Origin: Collinsella sp. An7
GTDB lineage: Bacteria > Actinomycetota > Coriobacteriia > Coriobacteriales > Coriobacteriaceae
Direction of reading: 5' to 3'
Assembly: GCF_002159335.1 (NCBI RefSeq)
Contig: NZ_NFHP01000005.1
Coordinates: 1-64,000 of the forward strand
DNA length: 64,000 nucleotides
Part shown: positions 46,602-55,395 of the stretch, piece after piece
How the letters are laid out: the number at the start of each line of letters is the position of its first letter
Numbering within the stretch: the stretch's first letter is position 1
Position numbers and translations under genes: made by a program
The notes under the pieces: model-generated
The model's database searches: none
What the model was told of the DNA's origin: nothing
The model's input: the letters and a program-made list of their open reading frames with translations, nothing else

Positions 46602-47912
46602 GTGTCCCGCCCCACCGACGAACATCAAGCGCAGACCGAGCGCGCCGGCGGCGCATCGCAGCCGCGGCGCTCCGGCGCGCCCAAGCTCTACGTGGGCGAC
46701 GCGTGGTCTTCGCGCGACCGCGATGCGGACCGCTCCTCGCTCAAGCAGGTGCGCTTCACCTTTGTCATCCTCGCCGTGGTCGCAGTGGCCTACGTTGTCT
46801 ACCTGGTGCTAAGCGGCCAGGCCGACGACTTCTTCCGCGCGCTCGTCGGCGTGGACCTCAGGTGGATCGTCGCCGGAATCGCCTGCTTCCTCCTCTACTA
46901 CGTTTTCGGCGTTCTCGCTTTCGCAGTTCTCGCCGCGCTCGACCACAACTCTCCCGTGGGGTACCGTGACCTCATGAGCGTCGAGACGTCAGGCGTGTTC
47001 TTTATGCGCCTCACCCCCGGCGGCGCAGGCGTCATTCCCTCGCAGATCTACCGCCTCACGCGCGCCGGTCTCTCGTTTGCCGACGCCACGGCACTGCAGT
47101 CTGTGCGCTTTACGCTCTACGAGGCGGGCGAGGGAATCTTTGCCGCAATCATGCTCGCGTTCTGCGGCGGCTATTTCCTTAAGACCTTTGCCGACGTGCG
47201 CATCCTCGGTCTCGACGTGACCTGGATCGGCATCTTTATCTTTGCCGTCAAGTTCGTACAGGTCTCGGGGGCGATTCTCATCTGCCTGCTCCCCGGGCCC
47301 ATCAAGGTGATCGCGCACGCCGGCCTGCGAGCGGGTCGCACGGTGCGCGTCCTCAACGAAGACCGCTACCAGCGTCTTCTCGACACCGTGGACACGCAGG
47401 TCGACACGTTTGCGCGCGCCTTCCGCAATGGCGCCGCCCATTGGCGCGTCATGCTCGTCGCCGAGCTCATCACCCTGCTTCAGCTCGGGTGCATGTACGC
47501 CCTCCCCTACTTTGTGCTCCGCTCCTTTGGGCTAGAGGCCGACCTCCTCATCTGCCTTGCCTCGGGTTCGCTGGTAGAACTCCTGGTAAACGCCATTCCA
47601 CTGCCCGGAGGCGCAGGCGGCGCCGAGGTGGGGTTTACGTACCTCTTTGGCAACATGTTCGGTTGGCACCTCTCCGCCGGGCTTGTGATCTGGCGAAGCG
47701 TCGAGTACCTGCTGCCCGTGCTCATCGCCGCACCCTGCATGGGCATGCGCTCCGCCTCGGGCGAGAGCATCTACCATCGCGCTATGCGCTGGCGCGCCAA
47801 CCTGGGCCGCCTTATCCGCCGCGACCGCAGCGGTATCGAGCGCCCGCAGGGCATCTCCTACAAGCCGCAGCGCGGCAAGGGCAAAAAGCGTGACAAACGC
47901 AACAAGGGCTGA
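46602..47912 (+). CDS. YbhN/UPF0104-like integral membrane protein
   Basis: About 436 residues with roughly eight hydrophobic spans between about 60 and 380 and basic tails at both ends. MRLTPGGAGVIPSQIYRLTRAG and the NAIPLPGGAGGAEVGF motif are those of the flippase-like domain shared with lysylphosphatidylglycerol synthases; the soluble aminoacyl-transfer domain is absent. Members of this group are suspected lipid or glycolipid transporters. GTG 46602 has AGGAAG upstream; an upstream TTG at 46551 falls close to the terminator hairpin. No clear link to the suf genes. Confidence 0.75.
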   Translation: MSRPTDEHQAQTERAGGASQPRRSGAPKLYVGDAWSSRDRDADRSSLKQVRFTFVILAVVAVAYVVYLVLSGQADDFFRALVGVDLRWIVAGIACFLLYYVFGVLAFAVLAALDHNSPVGYRDLMSVETSGVFFMRLTPGGAGVIPSQIYRLTRAGLSFADATALQSVRFTLYEAGEGIFAAIMLAFCGGYFLKTFADVRILGLDVTWIGIFIFAVKFVQVSGAILICLLPGPIKVIAHAGLRAGRTVRVLNEDRYQRLLDTVDTQVDTFARAFRNGAAHWRVMLVAELITLLQLGCMYALPYFVLRSFGLEADLLICLASGSLVELLVNAIPLPGGAGGAEVGFTYLFGNMFGWHLSAGLVIWRSVEYLLPVLIAAPCMGMRSASGESIYHRAMRWRANLGRLIRRDRSGIERPQGISYKPQRGKGKKRDKRNKG

Positions 47913-48099
47913 ACTTGCGCCGCAACGCCACCCCTCCTCAAAGCTTGTATAGCTAACACTCCGCTACTCCATGCGGAGCAAAGTGGACAACGCTTTGTTC
48001 CGCCCACATCCGTCGTGTCGCGGTACAATGGTCCTGCATGTCAGTGCCCGGCGGTGTCTCGCCACGCTGTCGGGGTTTACCACGAAAGAGAGGAGAGGC

Positions 48100-48834
48100 A
48101 TGCAGTACACAGCAGAAGTGGAGAACATGTGCCCCGTTGCCAAGGGCGCATACCACGGCCCGGCGCCCATCCCCGAGGAGGGTGCCTGGGTTCAGGCCAA
48201 GGAGATCTCTGACATCTCCGGCCTCACGCACGGTGTGGGTTGGTGCGCCCCGCAGCAGGGTGCCTGCAAGCTCACGCTCAACATCAAGGAGGGCATTATC
48301 GAGGAGTGCCTCGTCGAGACCCTCGGCTGCTCGGGTATGACCCACTCCGCAGCCATGGCCTCCGAGATTCTCCCCGGCAAGACCATCCTCGAGGCGCTCA
48401 ACACCGACCTCGTCTGCGACGCCATCAACGTTGCCATGCGCGAGCTCTTCCTCCAGATTGTGTACGGCCGCAGCCAGACCGCGTTCTCCGAGGGCGGCCT
48501 GCCCGTGGGCTCCTCGCTCGACGACCTCGGCAAGGGCCTGCGCTCGCAGATCGGCACCATGTTCGGCACCAAGGCCAAGGGCGCTCGTTACCTCGAGCTC
48601 GCCCAGGGCTACGTCACCCGCATGGCGCTCAACGACAAGAACGAGATCATCGCGTTCGAGTTCCTGAACCTCGGTAAGTTCACCGACGCCCTCAAGAAGG
48701 GCGCCACCCCCGAGGACGCCATCCAGGGCGCCATGGGTCACTACGGCCAGTGGGACGCTGCTGTCAAGTACATCGATCCGCGCACCGACGAGGAGACCCA
48801 CTCCGTCGAGTCCGTGTTCCCGGTTCACGAGTAG
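48100..48834 (+). CDS. NifU-like Fe-S scaffold-type protein paired with GGGtGRT protein
   Basis: About 244 residues. The middle resembles the NifU/IscU N-terminal fold: WCAPQQGACKLTLNIKEG, VETLGCSGMTHSAAMASEIL and a downstream region starting LVCDAINVAMRELFL. Cys residues stand at the positions where scaffold proteins bind Fe-S or zinc, although Asp of the first ligand pair is not present. ATG 48100 follows AGAGGAGAGG. It is always seen beside GGGtGRT genes, as here with an 18-base gap; the role of the pair is unknown. Confidence 0.75.
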   Translation: MQYTAEVENMCPVAKGAYHGPAPIPEEGAWVQAKEISDISGLTHGVGWCAPQQGACKLTLNIKEGIIEECLVETLGCSGMTHSAAMASEILPGKTILEALNTDLVCDAINVAMRELFLQIVYGRSQTAFSEGGLPVGSSLDDLGKGLRSQIGTMFGTKAKGARYLELAQGYVTRMALNDKNEIIAFEFLNLGKFTDALKKGATPEDAIQGAMGHYGQWDAAVKYIDPRTDEETHSVESVFPVHE

Positions 48835-48852
48835 AAAGGGAGGGAACGAATA

Positions 48853-49857
48853 ATGGCTGTTAGCTTCGAAGGTTACGAGCGCCGCATCGACAAGATCAAC
48901 GCGTGCCTCGCCGAGAACGGCATTTCCTCCCTCGAGGAAGCCGAGCAGATCTGCCTCGACAAGGGCGTCAACCCCCGCGAGATCGTGGCGGACGTCCAGT
49001 CCATCGCGTTCGAGAACGCCAAGTGGGCCTATACCCTCGGTTGCGCCATCGCCATCAAGAAGGGTGCCAAGACCGCTTCTGAGGCCGCATCCATGATTGG
49101 TGAGGGCCTCCAGGCCTTCTGCGTGCCCGGCTCCGTTGCCGAGGACCGCAAGGTCGGTCTCGGTCACGGCAACCTCGGCGCCATGCTCCTCGGCGACGAT
49201 ACCGAGTGCTTCGCCTTCCTGGCCGGTCACGAGTCCTTCGCGGCCGCTGAGGGCGCCATCGGCATCGCCAACAACGCCAACAAGGCCCGCAAGAAGCCGC
49301 TTCGCGTCATCCTGAACGGCCTCGGCAAGGACGCCGCCCAGATCATCGCCCGCATCAACGGCTTCACCTATGTGAAGACCCAGTTCGACTACTTCACGGG
49401 CGAGCTCAAGATCGTCGAGACCATCCCCTACTCCGATGGTCCGCGTGCCGCCGTTAACTGCTACGGCGCTGACGACGTCCGCGAGGGCGTTGCCATCATG
49501 TGGCACGAGAACGTCGACATCTCGATCACCGGTAACTCCACCAACCCCACGCGCTTCCAGCACCCCGTTGCGGGCACCTACAAGAAGGAGCGCCTCGAGG
49601 CCGGCAAGAAGTACTTCTCCGTGGCCTCCGGTGGCGGCACCGGCCGTACGCTGCACCCCGACAACATGGCTGCCGGCCCCGCCTCCTACGGCATGACCGA
49701 CACCATGGGTCGTATGCACTCCGACGCCCAGTTTGCCGGCTCCTCCTCGGTGCCTGCGCACGTCGACATGATGGGCCTCATCGGCATGGGCAACAACCCC
49801 ATGGTCGGTGCGACCGTCGCCTGCGCCGTTGCCGTCAACGCCGCGCTCAACGCGTAA
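48853..49857 (+). CDS. GGGtGRT family protein
   Basis: 334 residues. The name-giving motif SGGGTGRTLHPDNMAAGPAS lies near 270-290. HENVDISITGNSTNPTRF and MMGLIGMGNNPMVGATVA are further strongly patterned stretches. The family is widespread in anaerobic gut bacteria and has no known function. AAGGGAGG lies 10 bases before the ATG. Codon use is strongly biased to C-ending codons in both genes of this pair, suggesting high expression. It is followed by a strong terminator. Confidence 0.85.
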   Translation: MAVSFEGYERRIDKINACLAENGISSLEEAEQICLDKGVNPREIVADVQSIAFENAKWAYTLGCAIAIKKGAKTASEAASMIGEGLQAFCVPGSVAEDRKVGLGHGNLGAMLLGDDTECFAFLAGHESFAAAEGAIGIANNANKARKKPLRVILNGLGKDAAQIIARINGFTYVKTQFDYFTGELKIVETIPYSDGPRAAVNCYGADDVREGVAIMWHENVDISITGNSTNPTRFQHPVAGTYKKERLEAGKKYFSVASGGGTGRTLHPDNMAAGPASYGMTDTMGRMHSDAQFAGSSSVPAHVDMMGLIGMGNNPMVGATVACAVAVNAALNA

Positions 49858-49932
49858 ACACGCGTCCTCGGGATTCGGACGCCCTGCCGCCTTGAGCATG
49901 TCTTGAGGCGCCCGGGCAATTTCGAAACACCG

Positions 49933-49966
49933 CGCCGCCGCACGGGAAACCGTGTGGCGGCGTTTT
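49933..49966 (+). terminator. Rho-independent terminator after GGGtGRT gene
   Basis: A 13-bp stem CGCCGCCGCACGG with its near-perfect complement CCGTGTGGCGGCG, GAAA tetraloop and a following TTTT. It is the strongest terminator in the window. Confidence 0.93.
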
Positions 49967-50337
49967 AGTTTTGCCGACCTCTTACCCGTGCCTCTGCGCA
50001 CGAATCGCCCCCGTTGTCCGGCGGTGCACGCAGCCTGGCGCATTGCACGGACTGTTGCCCGACTCCCGGGACGTTTTGCGCCGCAATGAACCCGGTAATG
50101 AACCCGCAAATGCGCACCTGTCATAAGTACAGGTAGAGGGACGTACATTTCTCCGTGCAATGAACCCATGCCCCCTGTTTTGGCCTCAGCAGTACATTTT
50201 CGGGTTCATTGCGCGCGATAACGTACAGGGCGCAGCCGCACTCCGCTGCGCATCGGGCAGGCATGCACATCTGATGGGGCATTCCGAAACGTCGTCCTGC
50301 CGCCATCCCATTGGGCTCAAAAGTAACCAGATACAAA
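49967..50337. other. Intergenic region with short repeats, no gene
   Basis: No credible coding frame. It contains four copies of a 12-mer GCAATGAACCCG-type sequence (50083, 50095, 50157 and inverted at 50201) and two GTACAGG/GTACATTT pairs at 50128-50150 and 50192-50228. Confidence 0.6.
50083..50212. repeat. GCAATGAACCCG 12-mer repeats
   Basis: Copies: GCAATGAACCCG at 50083-50094, GTAATGAACCCG directly after at 50095-50106, GCAATGAACCCA at 50157-50168 and the inverted CGGGTTCATTGC at 50201-50212. The last two can form a hairpin with a 32-base loop. No function is recognised. Confidence 0.65.
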
Positions 50338-50338
50338 T

Positions 50339-50361
50339 AAAGCCCCTCGGAAGGGGCTGAA
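50339..50361 (-). terminator. Terminator after the tRNA genes
   Basis: Read on the minus strand: AGCCCCTT-CCG-AGGGGCTTTAT, a 7-8-bp stem with a short loop and T-rich end, just beyond the tRNA-Lys 3' end. Confidence 0.8.
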
Positions 50362-50367
50362 AGTTCG

Positions 50368-50444
50368 TGGTGGACCGTCAGGGATTCGAACCCTGGACCT
50401 TGGGATTAAGAGTCCCCTGCTCTAGCCAGCTGAGCTAACGGTCC
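50368..50444 (-). tRNA. trnK: tRNA-Lys (CUU)
   Basis: 77 nt including an encoded CCA. Acceptor GGACCGT pairs with ACGGTCC; the D-arm is TAGCTCAGCTGGCTAGAGC; the anticodon loop CUCUUAA gives CUU; the T-arm is CAGGGTTCGAATCCCTG. The outermost pair of the anticodon stem is a G-A mismatch, the rest is regular. Confidence 0.93.
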
Positions 50445-50463
50445 AACTATGTTCGGAAACTGA

Positions 50464-50541
50464 TGGGGTGGGTACAGGGACTCGAACCCTGGACCTACGG
50501 GACCACAACCCGTCGCTCTAGCCAACTGGGCTACACCCACC
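50464..50541 (-). tRNA. trnH: tRNA-His (GUG)
   Basis: 78 nt including the extra 5' G of tRNA-His pairing with C73, and an encoded CCA. The anticodon loop reads UUGUGGU, anticodon GUG; the T-arm is CAGGGTTCGAGTCCCTG. It lies 19 bases upstream of tRNA-Lys and probably shares its transcript. Confidence 0.94.
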
Positions 50542-50704
50542 ATGTCTCCGTGCGCGTTGCGCTAGGCTATTATGGCAGGGATTCTTCTTTGGTGCAACCC
50601 CTCATTTCAAAGAATTTTTCAGAGTGGTCAAAGTCATATGCTGACCAGCGAAAACAACTCAAACGGGCGGCAGCATCGCCATCAAAACAAGGGCCAGGCT
50701 AGTT

Positions 50705-51163
50705 CTACCGCTGCGCAGCGATGCGCCCACGGCGCCACAGGCGCGCTACCACATACGAAAGAACAACGCCGGTGGCTGCGCCGCAGCAATCGAGCAGGAC
50801 GTCCGTTACCTGGCCGGAGCGGCCCGCCACGGAGAGCTGGATAGTCTCGTCGATCGAGGGCACGAGCACGAGCAAGATTGCGAGCGCGGCAAGCCGCCGG
50901 CGCTCGCCGGTGTACCTCCGGTCGAGCGCGCGCGTGGCCACGATGCCCAAGAGACAGTACTCGCTAAAGTGGGCCGTCTTGCGCACCAAGAAGTTCGTCA
51001 CCCACTCGTACGGCAGACTTAACCCCGCCAAAAAGGACCGCACCGCATCCACGACCGCAAGGCTCAGGCTGCCGCTCCCCGACCCCGGGACGAGCGAGTT
51101 ACCCCAAATGAACGCGATGACGGCAACCGTAACCACAACCCACGGCAGCGAAACGCGACGCAC
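50705..51163 (-). CDS. VanZ-like membrane protein
   Basis: 152 residues with four hydrophobic spans. The VanZ pattern is clear: LVRKTAHFSEYCLLGIVA, PSIDETIQLSVAGRSGQVTD and VLLDCCGAATGVVLSYV. VanZ proteins are linked to low-level glycopeptide tolerance in some hosts, but most family members have no known role. GTG start, three bases after the stop of the unknown gene upstream, so the two are likely co-transcribed. Confidence 0.85.
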   Translation of the reverse strand: MRRVSLPWVVVTVAVIAFIWGNSLVPGSGSGSLSLAVVDAVRSFLAGLSLPYEWVTNFLVRKTAHFSEYCLLGIVATRALDRRYTGERRRLAALAILLVLVPSIDETIQLSVAGRSGQVTDVLLDCCGAATGVVLSYVVARLWRRGRIAAQR

Positions 51164-51166
51164 GGG

Positions 51167-52426
51167 TTACGCCTCCGCCCGCAGACGCGGCATGGAGGCC
51201 GTACCGCCCTGGATCACCTTGAGGTACTCATGGCTCGCGCGACGCACGCTCGTAGAGGGCACCTGGTCGAACTCCTCCTCGATGAGGTCGTTCACATGGG
51301 TGTGGCGCTCGGTGGCGCGCGCCCCCTCATCCACAGCCGCCGCGCGCTCGGGGCTCGGCGGAACGGGCGTGGGCTGCGTCATGGCAGTAGTCGTGCGGAG
51401 ATGCTTGCCCACGTAGGCAGGAGCAGCAGGATACGCATCTTGCACGGGTGCCTCCTCAACCTCAGTAATGATGGAGAGGGCGGCTGCCCACATGTCCTCA
51501 TGGCCGGTGTAGTCGCGCATGGGCACCGTGCCGGTGTCCTCGGACGCGTCTGCGCCCGCAGACGTCACACCAGAAGCTGCAGACATAACCGGCATGGGCG
51601 TCACGGGCACGGGCGCCGCATCGCCAGCCGCGGGAACCTGCGGCTTGAGCGAGGCGCCGTCGAGCGTGTCGAGCGAGGCGAGCGCCTCCCGACGCGCGGC
51701 GTCGGTATCGAGCGCGTGCTCGTCGGCCGCAAGATCGGCCGTCTGGGGCTCTAAGGAGACCGCAGACGTCACCGCAGTCGTAGCCGGCCCTTCTGCACCC
51801 GCAAGCGCCATAAAGACGGCCGTCGCGCTCTCGGGAGAAAGCACAATGGATGCAGCAGACGGTGCGCCCAATGCCGGGCCTGCCGCCGCGCCGGCCGAAG
51901 CGGCAGCCGCCGCCTCCCCTGCCTGTGCGGCGCCGGCACCCCGCGCACTCTCGCGCCGAAGCTCCTCAAAGGCAATCTCGTAGATATCCTTGGAATAACG
52001 AGGGTCGCAGCTGATGGGCGAATCCTCGTCGAGCATCGCGTCGATCTCGGCCCATGCCTCATCCTCGCGCGGTGCGCCCTGTGCGCGCGCAATCACCGGC
52101 ACGCCCTTGGGCGCGCGATGCCCGCCAAAGAAGCGCTCGATATCATCGTCATCCGCAGACCGCGTCGCCTCGGCCTCAAAGCCCGAAGAGGAGACTTCCT
52201 CCTCGGCACGGCGCAGCGCATGGTGCTCGATCGCCCAAGCAGATAGCGTGGTCACGCCCGTGCCGGCGAGCATGCCGACGGCGAGCGGCAGGGCCGAGGA
52301 CGCCACGGCGCGGTGCGCGCCGTCAAACGGCAGTGTCGCCGCAAACGCGAGCGCCGGAACCGCCAAGCCGATTCCGCACGAGAGCCCAGCGGCGACCGCA
52401 CGCACGCGACTGCATTGAGAAGCCAT
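51167..52426 (-). CDS. Unknown protein, two membrane spans and a long acidic disordered region
   Basis: 419 residues, not recognised. Two N-terminal hydrophobic spans (VAAGLSCGIGLAVPALAFAA and ASSALPLAVGMLAGTGVTTL) precede about 340 residues rich in Ala, Glu, Asp, Ser and Pro with little predicted structure. Small patterned segments remain: DEAWAEIDAMLDEDSPISCD and DIYEIAFEELRRE in the middle and SHEYLKVIQGGTASMPRLRA at the end. AAGGAG precedes the ATG. The composition suggests a membrane-tethered scaffold or division-associated protein, but that is a guess. Confidence 0.65.
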   Translation of the reverse strand: MASQCSRVRAVAAGLSCGIGLAVPALAFAATLPFDGAHRAVASSALPLAVGMLAGTGVTTLSAWAIEHHALRRAEEEVSSSGFEAEATRSADDDDIERFFGGHRAPKGVPVIARAQGAPREDEAWAEIDAMLDEDSPISCDPRYSKDIYEIAFEELRRESARGAGAAQAGEAAAAASAGAAAGPALGAPSAASIVLSPESATAVFMALAGAEGPATTAVTSAVSLEPQTADLAADEHALDTDAARREALASLDTLDGASLKPQVPAAGDAAPVPVTPMPVMSAASGVTSAGADASEDTGTVPMRDYTGHEDMWAAALSIITEVEEAPVQDAYPAAPAYVGKHLRTTTAMTQPTPVPPSPERAAAVDEGARATERHTHVNDLIEEEFDQVPSTSVRRASHEYLKVIQGGTASMPRLRAEA

Positions 52427-52804
52427 GGCGACACTCCTTCAACCACGCCGCCCGACAGCAGCCGGACGAACGATCCAAACGATCTCGCGCTAGAAACGGT
52501 TGATGAAGCTGCGGGAATCCCCCGCGCAACGGATGTGGTTCGATTCATCTGCGTTTTCCGTCGCGATTGACCCCATTATGCGAGAGGATTTTGCAAAATG
52601 CAAGCTCAGCGTGCCATTTGAGGCAACAGAAGGCACGCCTCAAAAAGCGGTGCAGGCACGGCGCTTCCCCGCCCGCGCATTCGGCGGCGCCGCACCCGGC
52701 CCAGGGGGCGTCAAACGGCAGGAGCCGGGCCCCGTCCACCCTACACGGCAGACGAGAGCCCGGCTCCACAAGCAGTGCAAAGCGCGACCGCGCCACCCAG
52801 AAGA
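52427..52804. other. Intergenic region between rho and the unknown membrane protein
   Basis: No coding frame is credible. A long hairpin after rho pairs GGAGCCGGGC (52721-52730) with GCCCGGCTCC (52758-52767). Another, weaker stem AGCGTGCC...GGCACGCC lies near 52610-52640. Upstream of 52427 is the promoter region of the unknown protein and VanZ genes. Confidence 0.55.
52721..52767 (-). terminator. Hairpin downstream of rho
   Basis: Ten-base perfect stem GGAGCCGGGC / GCCCGGCTCC with a 27-base loop, about 40 bases past the rho stop. It lacks a T-run, so it may be an RNA-stabilising or Rho-dependent end rather than a simple terminator. Confidence 0.5.
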
Positions 52805-55180
52805 CTACAACTCCCCGTGCTCCTGAGCGCGCTTGGCCGAGCGGATCAAGAACTCGCTGTTGGAGTTGGTGCCGCGCAGCCCCTTGATAAAGGCGGATGC
52901 GCAGCGCTCCGTGTTGCTCATGCTCGCGAGCACGCGGCGGATACCCCACACAAACGGGCGCATTTGCTCGTCGATCAGAAGGTCCTCGTTGCGCGTGCCG
53001 GATGCAATGGGGTCGATCGCCGGGAAGATGCGGCGGTCGGCAAGGTCGCGGTCGAGCTTGAGCTCCATGTTGCCCGTGCCTTTGAACTCCTCAAAGATCA
53101 CCTCGTCCATCTTGGAGCCCGTGTCCACAAGGGCCGAAGCCAAGATGGTGAGGGAGCCGCCGTTCTCGATGTTGCGGGCGGCGCCGAGGAAGCGCTTGGG
53201 CGGATAGAGTGCGGCGGAATCCACGCCGCCCGAGAGGATACGGCCCGACGCCGGTGCGGCGAGGTTGTAGGCGCGCGCGAGGCGGGTGATGGAGTCGAGC
53301 ACCACCACAACGTCGCCGCCAAGCTCCACGATGCGCTTGGCGCGCTCGATCACGAGCTCGGCCACGCGGGTGTGGTTGTCGGCCGGCATGTCAAAGGTCG
53401 AAGCCACGACCTCGCCCTTGATGGAGCGCTTCATGTCGGTGACTTCCTCGGGGCGCTCGTCCACCAGCAGGCAGATTACGTGCACCTCGGGGTTGTTGAT
53501 GGCGATGGCCTGGCAAATCTTCTTGAGAATGGTGGTCTTGCCGGCCTTGGGCGGCGAGACGATGAGGCCACGCTGGCCCTTGCCCACGGGCGCCACGATG
53601 TCGATGGCGCGCCCGGTGATGGAATCCTTGCCGTGCTCCATCTTGAGCGGCTCGTTGGGATAGATCGGCGTGAGGTCGGCAAACTTGGGGCGGACCTTGA
53701 TCTCCTCGGGGTCGAGGCCGTTGACCGTACGGATCTTGGCGAGCGCCGGATACTTGTCGTTGGCGCGCGAGGGGCGCACCGTGCCCTCGATGTAGTCGCC
53801 GGGACGCAGGCGGGCGGCGCGGATGAGGTTGGCGGGAACGAAGGCGTCGTCGCGACTCGGCATGTACCCGTGCACGCGCAGGTGGCCAAAGCCCTCATTG
53901 CCGAGCTCGAGCACGCCCTCTACGTCGCGGAAGCCCTCGGCGCGAGCGTTGGCGTTGTAGACCTCCTCCACGAGCTCGGGCTTCTTCTTGCCGGTGGGGT
54001 CAATCTCGAGCTCGCGCGCCTTCTCGCGAAGCTCGGCGACCTTCATGGCCGCGAGGTCCTCGCGCGAGAGGCTCGGCTCGGTGGGCACACCGTAGCGGTT
54101 GTTGCGCTGCTTGCCGTTGCGCTGCTGGCGCTTGTCGCGGCGATCGTTATGGCCGGCGCCGGCATTCTCGGAGCCGGCCTGCGAACCCTGCGCCGCGTGC
54201 GTGCGGCGATTGGCGCGTCGGTGGCCGGCACCATCCTGGGCGGGCTTGCCCTCGTCGCCCGAGGCGGGCTCGCGGTGGGACTCCGGGGCGTCCGTCTTGG
54301 CAGAGGCATCACGGTCGGTCCGCTTTTCCGCCGCCTTGCCCTCGGCAGCCTGCTCAGCCTTGGCTGCCTTGGCGCGGCGGCCGCGTCCCGGGCGAACATC
54401 CGCCGCGGGCGTTGGCGCAGCCTGGTCTTCGCCGCGAGTACGCTCCGATGCGGCAGAATCCTGCTGCTTGGCATCACCCTCGCCCTGATTCGCGGTGGCC
54501 TCCTGCTGAGCGCGCGCAGCAGCGAGAGCCGCAGCAGCGGCGGCGCGCTCGGCCTCTACATAGGCCTTGGGCTTGCGACCGCGGCGGTGTGGGCGCAGCG
54601 CAGGATCGACGAGGGGAATGGTTATCTCGCCCGGAGCAACGGGCGCCACGGGTGCAGCGGCGTCGGCAGCGGCAGGCGCTTTGGCAGCCCGCTCCCCCGC
54701 CTTCTTGCGAGTCGGCGCGGCGATCATCTCGGCAGCCTGCTCGGCCGCACGGCGCTGGCGACGCACCACCGAGGCCTGCGACACCTGCGCGAGTGCGCGG
54801 GCCTGGGCAACCTCGGGGCTGAGCTCGGCCTCGGGAGCGGCAGCGGAGGCATCGGCCGCAGAGGCTGCCTTCCGGGTGCGACGCGTGCGCTTGGGCGCCG
54901 GCTTGGCGTCATCCCCCGCCTGAGGCACATCGGAGGTCTCGGCGCTTGCGACCGCGGCGGGCTTGCGACCGCGGCGGCGCGGACGCTCGGATGCCTCGGG
55001 CGCGGCTGCATCGGACGTGTGCGACGCAACATCGGCCTCCCCCTCCGCGGCAGCCGGAGCTGCCTTCGTACGCGAGGTGGAACGAGGCGCAGCCGGGGCA
55101 GGTGCGGGCGTGCCCTCAACCGGGGCGGGCGCAGAAGCTCCCTCAGCCGATACCTGCGTGGATTCGTGTTCGTCTGCCAC
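52805..55180 (-). CDS. rho: Transcription termination factor Rho with long N-terminal extension
   Basis: 791 residues against about 420 in E. coli. The first 370 are low-complexity, Ala/Glu/Lys/Arg-rich, with patches such as RRGRKP and GRGRRAKAAK. The Rho N-terminal domain starts near 373 (MKVAELREKARELEID), the RNA-binding OB domain has GFGHLRVHGYMPSRDDAFVP, and the ATPase has SPPKAGKTTILKK (about 543), RPEEVTDM and VVVLDSITRLARAYN. Long basic extensions are known in actinobacterial Rho and widen RNA binding. GTG start at 55180. Confidence 0.96.
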   Translation of the reverse strand: MADEHESTQVSAEGASAPAPVEGTPAPAPAAPRSTSRTKAAPAAAEGEADVASHTSDAAAPEASERPRRRGRKPAAVASAETSDVPQAGDDAKPAPKRTRRTRKAASAADASAAAPEAELSPEVAQARALAQVSQASVVRRQRRAAEQAAEMIAAPTRKKAGERAAKAPAAADAAAPVAPVAPGEITIPLVDPALRPHRRGRKPKAYVEAERAAAAAALAAARAQQEATANQGEGDAKQQDSAASERTRGEDQAAPTPAADVRPGRGRRAKAAKAEQAAEGKAAEKRTDRDASAKTDAPESHREPASGDEGKPAQDGAGHRRANRRTHAAQGSQAGSENAGAGHNDRRDKRQQRNGKQRNNRYGVPTEPSLSREDLAAMKVAELREKARELEIDPTGKKKPELVEEVYNANARAEGFRDVEGVLELGNEGFGHLRVHGYMPSRDDAFVPANLIRAARLRPGDYIEGTVRPSRANDKYPALAKIRTVNGLDPEEIKVRPKFADLTPIYPNEPLKMEHGKDSITGRAIDIVAPVGKGQRGLIVSPPKAGKTTILKKICQAIAINNPEVHVICLLVDERPEEVTDMKRSIKGEVVASTFDMPADNHTRVAELVIERAKRIVELGGDVVVVLDSITRLARAYNLAAPASGRILSGGVDSAALYPPKRFLGAARNIENGGSLTILASALVDTGSKMDEVIFEEFKGTGNMELKLDRDLADRRIFPAIDPIASGTRNEDLLIDEQMRPFVWGIRRVLASMSNTERCASAFIKGLRGTNSNSEFLIRSAKRAQEHGEL

Positions 55181-55386
55181 TTGTATCTGCTCTACTTTCT
55201 CTCAGTCGGCTGTATTGCACTGCGCAACCGCCGACAGCTGCAACACGCCCAAGACCGCCGCAGCGCGGAGCATTCCCGCGCCAATTCATGCAACCTGACT
55301 CCCGCTTGGTACGATAGATACACAGATACACAACGATGCGGTGCGATGATTAGGCTGTAAACAGGGGTGCTTGGGCACTTTGGGCG

Positions 55387-55395
55387 ATTGTACCA
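55387..55395 (-). promoter_or_regulatory. rho: Candidate rho promoter (extended -10)
   Basis: On the minus strand TGGTACAAT fits an extended -10 element (TG-N-TACAAT). It would give a rho 5' leader of about 200 nt, long enough for attenuation by Rho itself. No good -35 is seen. Confidence 0.4.

Noticed and set aside
43216-46628. Long minus-strand frames opposite sufD and sufS
   Set aside because: Shadows of the GC-rich suf genes; no ribosome sites and no recognisable domains.
47953-50169. 738-codon minus-strand frame opposite the GGGtGRT pair
   Set aside because: Shadow frame of highly biased genes; no domain or ribosome site.
52775-55360. Open frame of 861 codons on the plus strand opposite rho
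   Set aside because: Composition is that of a shadow frame; Rho motifs on the minus strand are unmistakable.
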